Of a stretch of DNA of 64,000 nucleotides, positions 22,617 through 33,700 are shown piece after piece. The stretch is from Psoroptes ovis (lineage: Eukaryota; Arthropoda; Arachnida; Sarcoptiformes; Psoroptidae). The notes below the pieces were generated by a model. That model ran no database searches. It was not told the DNA's origin and saw only the letters and a program-made list of their open reading frames with translations. How positions within the stretch are numbered: position 1 is the stretch's first letter; each line of letters starts with the position of its first letter. A program made the translations under genes and the position numbers. The stretch is taken from contig PQWQ01000015.1 in assembly GCA_002943765.1 (NCBI GenBank), positions 372,001 through 436,000 on the forward strand, written 5' to 3'.

Positions 22617-25600
22617 GACTGATGGTGGGAATGGAAATTGAAATAATGATGATCAAAATAATAATAATGATAATAATAATAATCGATTATCATTAAGAAA
22701 ACAAAATAATAAGAATCAATTATTATTACAAATGAAAAATTCAATCAAACATTTCTCAATTTTTTTTTTTTTTTTTGAATTCATTCATGATTGCCATTCA
22801 TTCTCATCATCATTTTTGAACTGAACAGCTACACACAAAAAATCAATTGTCAGTATGATTGTTTCTATTTTAACGCCATCTAAATTTAATTTTCCCATGG
22901 AATATTTGAAATATTCGGCGATAAACAACTAAAATATTGATGAATTGTATTCATTATTAATCATAATTATCGATTTTAATTGAAAAATTATATGATAATA
23001 TCTTGGAAAACTTTATATCTGAAATGCAGAAAAATTTGGGTCACATAATTTTTTTTTCTTTGATGGAATATTTCTATTTATAAATATGCATAAACAGCCA
23101 AAAACCACAACAACAAATGAATCGATAATGAATAATTTTTTGCTTTATCATGAATGATTATAATTACATTTTTCTTTTTAATTTCGAAAAGTAAAATCGA
23201 TTCAACCGAATTCTGTATTGATTACTTAAAATATTTATTTTATCGCAGACAATCTAAGAAATTCTTCAACGCGAACTTTTTTTTATTGAATCAATTTTAT
23301 GCAGAGGAAAATCGTCGTTACACCAAAGCGTTACCATTGGAGATTCAAGAATTAAGGTCAAATGATTTTGTTTGTGGTTTTTTGAAGAAATTTTTTTTTA
23401 ATATCAAAATTCAAAATTCAAATTGAAAGATTCAAATTTTTCTTTTTGCGTAGAAATCAATGGGAATTTTCTATCCTAATTCTGAAAATGATGATGTTTT
23501 CAACATTGACTCAAAAAAAAGAGATTGTAAATAGATATTTTGTTAACAAACTAACAAAAAACACAAAGAAATACATTTCATAATGTAAATTTTTATTGAA
23601 TAATAAATCATAAATATTATTAAAAAAAGAATCAATTCAATGAATAATGATCAATTTTTTTCTCTTGATTAAAATGCCAGAATATGACAACAATGGTAAA
23701 CAATGATTCAATGATTTAATTTGGGTATGATGATGATAAAATAAATCAAATGTCAATTTACCTTTTGTTGCGAGTGCAACGATTTGATAAATTTTAAATG
23801 AAATGACCTTTTGTTTCGAATGAAAATTTCGAATAAAATTTCATGAGTCGAAAACTGAATAATTAATGATTTTTTTTCGGATGAAATCATTTATGATTTA
23901 TCTTTGAGATGGAAAAATTTATTGAATGAATGAATTTCAATTTTCAAATTTTGTTTGTTTGTTTGTTCGTTTTTTTCAGAGATTTCATTGTTGAAAAAAC
24001 ATCATCAATTTATTCAATTTAAAACATACCGAAGAAAAATATATGATTGGACCTGATGATAATAAAGAATAACAAAAGAAACAAACAAAAAAAATTGCAT
24101 TCATTTCAATCGAAGTGTGGACAATTCATCGTTTTGTTTATTTCGATCATTATTATTATTGTTATTTTGCTGTCAATTTGGTTTTTTGCAGTTTTTTTTG
24201 TAGCCCTTCTATTGTTTTATTTTATTTGTTTGTTTATTTATTTGTTCTGGTTTATTTCAATTATCAGAAAAGAATATATTCATAAAAAAAATCATAAAAA
24301 TTGAAATAAAATCAGTGATCCAACTGTGTGTATGCACCACAGAAACATGCACAGATGCTCAACCACACAAACAAACAACAATACATTTCATCACAGTAAA
24401 ATGAAAAAAAAATTAACCACCTTAACCAAGATGATATACCAGATTGATGATCTAAATTTTAATTTTTTATTTTTATTTTATTTTATTGTTTATTTGGGCA
24501 AAAAATAAAAAGAATAATGATTTTTGTTTTGATAAAGCATTTTTCCAAACAAACCCTGATGATTTTTTCAAAAAAAAAAATTTTGCCACAAACAAAGCAA
24601 CCATTATGATGAGAATCAATAAATTAAATTTGATTTTTTAAAAATTCAAAAAATTCATAACAAATTCATTTATTTTAATATTTTTTCATTCAATTGATGA
24701 TGGTAGATGATGATTAACGTTTATGGTGAACAATTGTGATCAAGCAAACATTGTAATATGAATTTGAGAAAATCAAATTCAAAATTGACTAAAAAAAAGA
24801 CATCATCATACATTAATTAAAATGGACAGATTCGGCCCAATTTTTTTCTTTTTTTCTGTACTTTTATCAATTATTATTCAAATCACTATTTTAGCTGTTA
24901 AATTTTTTAGCATTGGCAATGAAAAAAAAATGAAATATGAATAAAAAATTCATTTTTATTCATATTTCAATATGTTGATTTGAATAATTCAATGTTGTTG
25001 GAAGTAATTCAAATCAAATCAATCATTCAATTTTTTTTGTTTGATCTCAAATTTTCAATAATAATAAATGGATTTGGTTTTACCCGGAATAAAAAAGATT
25101 CCAAATGGACACAATCCATTGTTGTTATTTGTGGATGTATTTGATTTTGATACATATTTTAAGATAAAAGAAATAGGAGAAGAATGGTGAAAAAATTTTT
25201 TTCAAATTCATTATTTTTCAATCAAAAGGCAAAGATGAAATAAAATTCAAGATTTTAACAATGAAAAAAAAAGATGGGCGCCATGCTGTTACAACTTTAA
25301 ATAATGATGATGATGATGATGATGGTTGGGATGATGACGATGATAGAATTTGGATTAAAAATGTTGGATGAACATAATTTTTTTTTATTCTTTGGATTTT
25401 CATTTATTTCAATCAATCAATTCATCATTTTTTTCAACCGGCTTCTGTTATAATTATTGATGATGATGATAATGAATACAAAAAAAAAGAACAAAGGAAA
25501 AATCACACAGGAAAAATGTAGGAATTTGTATTTTATTTTAGATACACATTTTTTTCCATTTGAAATTTTCAAGTTAAAAAAGAGATAAGATTAGATTAGT

Positions 25601-26976
25601 TTTCAAATTATTCTTTTGAACAAAAATTTTCGATTGTTTTGCATTCGAATTTCATGAACAATATATTAAAAAAAAAAAATTAAGACTAAGCATGAAACAA
25701 ATTACGATAGTCCATAATCTCAATTGATTTGATGGTCATAAAAGAAATGAAATCTTTGAGGATAATAAAAAAAATCCAATAATTATCATTAAATAGTCAT
25801 AATAATATTGTTTAATTACTAGATTTTTATCGATAAATATGAATATGAAAAACTAATTTTTTTTGATTATTATTATCATTATCATTATTTACCATATTCA
25901 ACCATTATGATAATAATACAAGAAATGAAAAATTTCTTAATTTAAATCATCATCATCATAATCATCATCGATGATCGTGAGTCCATCAACATGAACAATT
26001 AAAAAAAAAAGTAATAATCATCATAACAAAACAAGTTTATACAATTATCCATATGCACACATACACAATAACACATAAATATTCACATTTATCGACATTT
26101 GAATGATCGATGAAATAAAATACGAATAAAATACGATTGAATGAATATGAATCGCGAATACAACAAAACGAAGAAGAAAAAAATCAAAGGAAAAAATGAA
26201 TAAACACAATAATGATAATCAATTGTAAAAATGAATAATAATCGTTAACAATTGATAGATTGATTTTTATATCGTGATCAATTTGAAGATTATCGAATGA
26301 TAATAAATTTTTCATCAACAAAAATATCATTGCAAAGTTTGGAAAAAATGGCCATTATAAAAATACAAACATGATGATAGAAAAAAATGAATGATTTCAA
26401 ACCAAAAAAAAAAAAAAATCATGTTATAATGATTTTGTACTTGATTATAATATGAATTTGAAAAAAATGGGAAAAAACAACAAAAATTATAAATAAAAAT
26501 CCCGAAAAATAAAATATAATAATCTACAAGTTCATTGAGGTTATTAGGTTCAAGGATTATAAATATGACGATCATCACCGCCATCATCATCATCATCATC
26601 ATTATTTTGAATTTTCAATAGGCCATGTCATCATTATCATACACGAAATGATTAAATCTTTACCAACATTTTTTTTTTCATTCGAAATTCCACATTTATA
26701 CACATCATTATCATTATCAACAGCAACAGCAGCAGCAAATACTCTATCATCAATCGATCATTCATCTTGTTAAAAATAATGATTTATAGCAGAGCTGGAA
26801 AAAAAAAATTTTTTTTCAATCAAATCATTATTTTTTTTTCTTCGTTATTTTCACAAATGTTGAAATACTAAATCCGATATCATAACCATACATACATGGA
26901 ATATCAAATTCCAATTGTTAAATTGATCAAATATCTTGTTTATTTGATCATCATTTTATTGTGTTTTATTTTTATC

Positions 26977-26986
<10 letters not shown>

Positions 26987-27024
<38 letters not shown>
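26987..27024. repeat. GT microsatellite, 19 units
   Basis: A pure GT array of 38 bp, the longest dinucleotide repeat in the window. Confidence 0.95.
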
Positions 27025-27026
<2 letters not shown>

Positions 27027-27918
27027 GTTTTAATCATTTTTATTCAAAATAAAAAATGAAAATTCTTTCACTGATAAATAATCAAATGTTATGACTATTT
27101 TTAATTTTTAAATAATTGTGAGATATTCAGTCTAAAAATATAGCACAATTCTTTCATGATGTCATAATTGGACAAGTTTTGTATTATTTTTCTTTCCCTT
27201 AATAATCAAATCAAATTCGTACTCAAAATTCAAGATGAAAACTGGTAAGATTTAGTTTTATCATTACGCTAATTATCATCGAATAAAAAAACCACTTTTG
27301 GTAATCAGATCAAACATTTTATTTCATCTTATTTTTTTTCTTGAAAATCATCAAAATGATAAAAAGTCAAATGGCCAAAATTGTTCTCATAAATCTCATA
27401 GAGAAAATATGCTAAAAAAAATGAAACAAGAAAAAAAAATCTCGAGTTTTGTCTGTTTGATATTATCTTCATTATTATTATTATTTATCATTTATCATCA
27501 TGTTTTATGATTATGATTATTATTATGACCATTTATGAAAGATCAAAATGATCATTCATTGATTTGATGAAATAACACGATTTTTGTTTTGTTTTTTTTC
27601 GGCAGATATTTCGCATCTTTCAAAAGATCTTTTCAAGATTATGATCATAATAATAATGATGATGATGATGAATATAAAATATAGATTCTTGGAATTTTCC
27701 TACAAATCTTTGTATTCATGTTTTATTATTATTATTATTATAAATATCGACAACGATGGTCATAATCCTGAAATTTATGATCAAGTTTTTTCTTCATGTT
27801 TTAATATGTGTGTGAAATGAGAATACTAAATGCCATTTATTTGTGTTACTTTATTGGATATTTTTTTTTGATGGGAATAAAGATCAATATTAGTGAATTA
27901 TATACAATGCATATATTA

Positions 27919-29192
27919 CCTTGTCCGGAGTAAAGTTAGGAGTGTTCAAATTCAATTTTTTCAAAAACTATTGAAGATTTCTTAGCGAAACTTTAACATA
28001 ATAAAATTTAGTTTTCTTCAAACCTTATAAATGATTTTCAAGGCCCAAGTACCATAGGGACCTTGTCAAAATGGCCCTTTTGCAAACTGTTCAAAATGAC
28101 CAAATTAGCAGTATTTTTGGAAATATTTAAATTTTGTAATCGAATGCTTGAAATCCATATTTTCACGAGACAAGACAGTTTTGGTCACAAAAATTATGAC
28201 CTGGGTCATATTGACCCGACTTTAAATGTCAAAATAGTTTTTCAGGGATAATCACGTGACAACTTAATTTTCATGGAACCAAACATTATCAAGAAGAATA
28301 TCATATCCTTGCAGTCTTTTTCAACCATTCTTGAACGGGCCATGGGTCCCGATTAACGTCCTATGGGCCTTGGTTGTTATTGCTTAATTTTCGTGCCAGA
28401 GATGCCGAAAGACGATGACATGGATATCCATGGTCATGATGAGAATGCTATTCTCTCACCCGATCCCTGTTGTAAAAATTTTGGTCCTAGCTCTTATTTA
28501 ACTGGGTAAAATTTCCACTTCCTTCAACAAGAGTATGCTGTAGTGGGGCCCAGAATTTTTCAGTGGGAGAAATGTGTCACTATCACTTTGAGAGACGTGT
28601 TGAGCAAAGTGAACTCTTGTGACATCAATCTTTTTTCAAGGTGATTTGGTCTTGGGTCCCATTGTTGGATTCGAATTTTTCGAAATCTGACTTGCTTTGA
28701 TTTTAGGGGTGTTATGTTCCACACAAGGCTCATAGGAACTTCAAATTTGAGGAACAGATCACCAACATTCCAGGCTCTTACATTCTTGAAACATTTTTTT
28801 GATTCCTCGGATTCTCGGGTCTTTTTCAACCCTTAAACAAACGACTAGTCTTCGATCATTTTTGAGCTTTTTCTCCTACTGATGATTGATATCATCGATT
28901 TTTCTTCTGTTTTCTGAGAATATCCTAGGCCCATCAAAATTTCCCACAATTGTTTTTGGATTCTGGAAGCTGTGAATCCTGGAATTATGATGATTTTGTC
29001 AAAATCATGCTGTTTTTATTGGACCTTTTTAAAATGGGCCACTCTAGGGTCATCTCTGAGGGAAATTCGAAAATTCTTTTTTTTTCGATGAAGCATTAGT
29101 CCCAGTACTAGTGGTGAAAATTTGGCCCCGAAACATCAAGCGATTGCTGAATTATTTAGATAGATGTCACCCTAACTTTACGCCGGACAAGG
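27919..29192. mobile_element. 1.27-kb element with terminal inverted repeats
   Basis: The left end reads CCTTGTCCGGAGTAAAGTTA (27919 onward). The right end (29168-29192) is its inverted complement with one substitution and one indel over about 25 bases. TA flanks both ends (27917-27918 and 29193-29194), compatible with a TA target duplication, as in the Tc1/mariner/IS630 superfamily, although the symmetry ATTA/TAAT leaves the exact boundary open. The interior is clearly richer in G+C than the flanks. It has no transposase-length frame; the longest are 62 codons (+) and 89 codons (-), neither recognisable. It is probably a non-autonomous DNA transposon or a decayed one. The superfamily is not established. 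Confidence 0.65.
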
Positions 29193-30318
29193 TAATAAAA
29201 TCAATTTCAATATATAAATATAACAACAAAGAGATTTGTTTCAAAGTGTTTTTTGATTATTATTATTATTAGAATGTGTGATTTCATAAAAATATATGTT
29301 TCAACCTGTCAACATTCAACTAAAAAAAAAGGATAAAATCTATGCCAAAATAAAATTTGTTGGCTTATTATTATTGAAATAAGATTAGCTTGAATTTTTG
29401 TTTTTTCTTACCTCAAATTTAACAGATTTTTAATTTCTTTTTAAAATGTTTTTCAAATTTTTTTTTCTTTTCAAATATATCTTTCATAAGGTGAGAAGCG
29501 AAGAAAAAAAATGAATAAATAAACAAATAGATGTTAAGATAAATAAATGAATATAAAATAAAAAAAAAAATATTTACACCAAAATATTATACAATGTATG
29601 ATTTTGAAGGAGATCAAACAACAACAACAACAACAACAAGGAGAAGAAAAATATTAACAATTTTTCGATGAAAATTCGTGATCATTCATTAAATCACCAA
29701 AAAAATGATCGAAAAAATAACATTTTAGAAGAAAAATATACGAAAAAAAATTAATAGCCAAAAAAAGATTATTTTACATCATTGAAATCTAATGATAATA
29801 AACATCAATTAACCGATGTTTATTACATCGGTTAAACCTAACACACACACAAAAAAAAACAATACTGTTTATCAATATTGAAGTTATCGTTTTATTTTCG
29901 GGAAAAAAATAATTTCAAATTTTATACAATTTTTTTTTTTAAACCCATTAAATTATTTTACATCATATTTTTTCAAGGTTTTTTTTTCATACTTGTTCTC
30001 ATAATAATCATTTGATTCATTTTTCTTACAGATGAAAAATTTTTAAACGAAAAACCAATTATAATTAAACGATAAATAGATGTATGGATGAGAAATTTAA
30101 TTTTAGGATGGGAATCAAACGAAGAAAATAGAATGAATGAAAAATTAATGTGAAAATCGAAATAATTTTGAATGAAAAATTTTCGAAAAAAAATTTTCAA
30201 ATTTTTTAGGAATCAAAAATTTATGAATGAATCGTTTTTTCTCATTTTTTTTCATACAAAAATTCAATGCGGTTTTTTATCTTTGGTCAATCTTAAAATA
30301 TTTCATCAAATTACATGA
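29193..30318. other. Short AT-rich stretch between two mobile elements
   Basis: No gene recognised. The stretch contains a CAA repeat (about 29620-29640) and an 11-bp-stem hairpin at 29809-29835. The minus-strand open frame at 29973-30200 is Phe/Ile/Lys-rich and unsupported. Confidence 0.6.
29809..29835. other. Inverted repeat, 11-bp stem, 5-base loop
   Basis: TTAACCGATGT (29809-29819) and ACATCGGTTAA (29825-29835) are perfect complements around a five-base loop. The stem is unusually GC-containing for this region. It could be a small hairpin RNA or a palindromic protein site. No function can be assigned. Confidence 0.5.
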
Positions 30319-30322
30319 TTAT

Positions 30323-30629
30323 TGATGACAATGATACGAATTTTGAACATTACTTTGCTATTAGACATGAGGTGGCTATCTTTGCATGAAAAAAGTTGTG
30401 ATTGAAAATGTATATAAATTGATGAAGTGATTTTGTCTTGTAGGCATGTTATGATAAGTGTTTTGTAAAAATTGTCAAAGATTTGTTCTCGAGTATTGTT
30501 TGTTTTTTTTTTTAATATGAATTGTTTTTAATATTGTGACGAAGTTAATTATCAATTAAATCATTGTAATTTTATCGAATCATATCCTTTTATTTCCAAA
30601 AATAAATATTTATAAAATAATTTGAAACA
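30323..30629 (+). repeat. 5' LTR (307 bp)
   Basis: Starts TGATGACA and ends TTGAAACA. It carries a TATA box (TATATAAA, 30411-30418) that would drive the genomic RNA, and AATAAA at 30601-30606 as polyadenylation signal. It is identical to the 3' LTR except for one extra T in the T run near 30512. Confidence 0.95.
30411..30418 (+). promoter_or_regulatory. TATA box of the retrotransposon
   Basis: TATATAAA in the 5' LTR, about 300 bases before the Gag-Pol ATG. The same string occurs at 35811-35818 in the 3' LTR, where it could drive transcription outward into flanking DNA. Confidence 0.5.
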
Positions 30630-30631
30630 TT

Positions 30632-30645
30632 CGTTATCAGCACCA
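30632..30645 (+). other. Primer-binding site, probably for a half tRNA-Ile
   Basis: Two bases (TT) after the LTR, CGTTATCAGCACCA is complementary to the anticodon arm of eukaryotic tRNA-Ile(AAU), nucleotides 27-40 of the human sequence as I remember it, if position 34 is read as inosine (copied as C). There is no TGG, so a normal site for a tRNA 3' end is absent. Copia in Drosophila is known to use a cleaved initiator-tRNA half ending near nucleotide 39. The assignment here is inference. Confidence 0.55.
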
Positions 30646-30718
30646 AAAAACGTTAAGCTAATCGAAGTTTGTCAATAGTATTTAGTTGTTTAAAGACCCA
30701 ATCGTGAAACATAAATAA

Positions 30719-33700
30719 ATGGCTAGAAAAAAGCGAAGCACTGAACAATCGGTTTCAATGGAAGAGTCAACACGAGTTAACGAATTAGTAAGAAAAATCG
30801 ACATGGCCGAATTGAATATATTCCGACGACAAATACGTATTGATTTTGATGATATTCAAGCTTTATATTCAGAATATAGTGAATGCTATGCTGAGATGAT
30901 TGAGGAAAGAAAAGATCAACTTGCAGAAATTTTGATGCTGAAAAAAGAAAACATCGATAGATTATTTGCATATACGAAATTAATACAAATGATCCGAGAT
31001 GGAATTAATGATATAGATCGAAACGGTACGGATCGAAATAAATTATCCGAGATTAATGACGCAGTGAACGAAGTTAAAATTATTCATAGAATGTTCCCAA
31101 ACGTGAATGATGAACAAACGAAACTGATTGAACGATTTAATGTGATCAAAACATACACCACGTACACTGTTACCGACGCTTCATTTTCAAACCATACCAA
31201 TTTGGGCACCAGTACACCGAACAATCAACAACGAATTGATAATGATGACTCAAATATGCAACAACCAATGAGATGGCAACATCGTTCTGGTGGTGTAAGG
31301 GTACAACCTAAACAAATTCAGCGATTTTCTGGTGATCCGATTGATTATCAAAAATTCCGAGAAGATATTGAATATTATATAGTTGATAATCCTGAAATTG
31401 ACGGTGCCAAACACAAGTTGAAAGAAATTCAAGACTTATTGCCAATTAAGCATCGATATTTATTGAATCGAATCGATCGCAACAACTTACGTATGGCAGA
31501 CGTATTACAGATATTGGACAAACACTATGGTTGTAAACATCAAATAGTTCCAGCTTTGACAAGAAAAATTCAAAACGCACCATTTTTGTCGTTTAGACCA
31601 CAACTAAAAGACTATGAATCATTATTAGAGGTCGTCATATCCGTAGTTGATACATTGACAATGACAGGATTACAAAGTGAAGACTACCATCTGGCAACAT
31701 TGGTCATGACGAAAATTGACGAGACCCATCACACGCATATTGGAAACGATGACGAATTGAATTTATCTCATATCGAAGAGTACTTAAGACGAGGATTAAG
31801 TCGAAAACAAGCAATCACAGCACGATTTGCCTCAAATCCGTACGTACAACGAGACAGAAACAGAAATATCAACAATAGACCAGCATCAAATGTTATGATT
31901 TCGACGAGTGACAATATTTGCTTTTTTCAAGACGGCAATCATTCATCTGACAAATGTACGTTATCAGCCGAATCAAAGAGACGATTTATGCTTGAACATC
32001 GACTATGTTTTAAATGCGGTATGGGCGGACATACTAGCCGTGAGTGTGACAAGTTCTTCCGATGTAAAAAATGCAACTTCAATCATCAAACACACGTGTG
32101 CTTTCGTGAAAGTTCAACTATACCAACCACCACACAGAATCCAGTAATGACTATTCAAGCATCAGCAATCGATCCAATAGAAGCAACAAGCAGTACAACG
32201 TTATTAAGTACCAATTCCAAAAGTTTTCATAAAACTTTGATCGCAGAAATAGATGGTGTAAGAATCAGAATCGTCTTCGATGAAGGTGCAGGGGCATCTT
32301 TTATATCACCAAAATTGGTTAAAAAAATGAATTTGACACCATATCGTGCTGAACCGATATTCATGGATACGCTCTGCAAATCGAAACCAACGTCAACGGG
32401 TCATTATATAGTAAAATTATTGTTGCCAGTTTGGGATGGAAAGCTCCAAGAATTAGAATTTAGGCTAAACGACAAGATCGACCAGTTACACTTTGAATGT
32501 ATGAGTCGTGAACAACAGCAAATATTGAAACAAGAAAGCATAGATCACGTCGATGAACAGCAGCCAGTAGAACTATTGATAGGATTAGATAATATTAATC
32601 GATTGCAATGCACGGAAGAGAAGCGGTTAAGCGAAGATGTTATTGCAAAACGTACAACGCTAGGGTGGGTAGTATATGGAGTAACATCAAGTGTTAACGT
32701 GCTGTTAAATATTCATCAAACGCCGGAAAACGATGCGGTATTGGACATCGACGTAGAAGCTGAAGATAGAAAGGCTATGGAAAAATTTCTTGAAACATAT
32801 TGCGATAGTGATCAGATGAAGTATGATGATGAAATGAAACGTTATTACGTCAAGCTGCCCTTTATCCCAAATGTAGAAGTTGAGACAAACTTTGAAACAG
32901 CTAAACGACAAATGTACAGTATGGTGAATCGAATGAACGTACAGCGAAAACAAGAATACCAATCATTGATTGACGAAATGGAATCAAATCTAGTGATAGA
33001 ACGAACGCCTATGAATCCACTGGAAGGATATCATATGCCACATTTCGTAGTTTCTAGAAATGACAAAAATACAACCAAATTGCGGATGGTGTTTAACGCG
33101 TCCAGTGGTAACAAACCGCTTAATCAAGCTATATTTAAGGGTGTAACGTCATGGCAAATTATTAGATCATTATTGTTTTTTCGATTACAGTCTATCGCAG
33201 TGATAAGTGATATAAAATCAGCCTTCCACAATATCATGATTCAAGAAGATCATAAAAAATTTGTCAAGTTTCTTTGGTTAGATAAAGACAACAAATTGGT
33301 GTGCTACCATTTTAATCGAGTGCCATTTGGACTCACATCTAGTCCGTTCATTCTATATGCAGTAATAACACATCACTTGAAAAAGTATCAATCGAAATTC
33401 CCACAAACAGTTGAAGCAATTAAAAATGGTTTGTATGTTGATGACCTGATCATGTCCGGTAAAGATCCAATGACTATAGAAAGTTTAAAGCAGCAGAGTC
33501 AACAAATATTCAACGATGCATCCATGGAACTACGCAAATGGAGAACTTCAGATGAAGAATTGAATACTCAGTGGAACGATGGACTAGCCGAAAACAAGGT
33601 GTTAGGAATCGAGTGGACTAACGACGATAAAATGAAAATCGTGATACCAGAGTTCGATGAGCGAAAAATTACTAAAAGAAGTTTGCTAAAATATCATGCA

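Larger units (their letters stand above)
19755..27918. other. AT-rich stretch without a convincing gene
   Basis: This stretch lies upstream of the RRM gene and must hold its promoter, but I see no distinctive core element. It contains AAT arrays (20030-20058), a T run of about 27 bases (20571-20597), a dispersed 380-bp repeat (21242-21621), a 16-bp palindrome (22601-22616) and a GT array (26987-27024). A short patch at about 23280-23345 on the plus strand reads as a balanced peptide (YAEENRRYTKALPLEIQEL) preceded by TTTTATGCAG, a possible small exon. A small CAACAGCAG run lies near 26699-26716. Confidence 0.55.

Noticed and set aside
26760..26830. A/T inverted run near 26800
   Set aside because: It is a poly-A run followed by a poly-T run, not an element.
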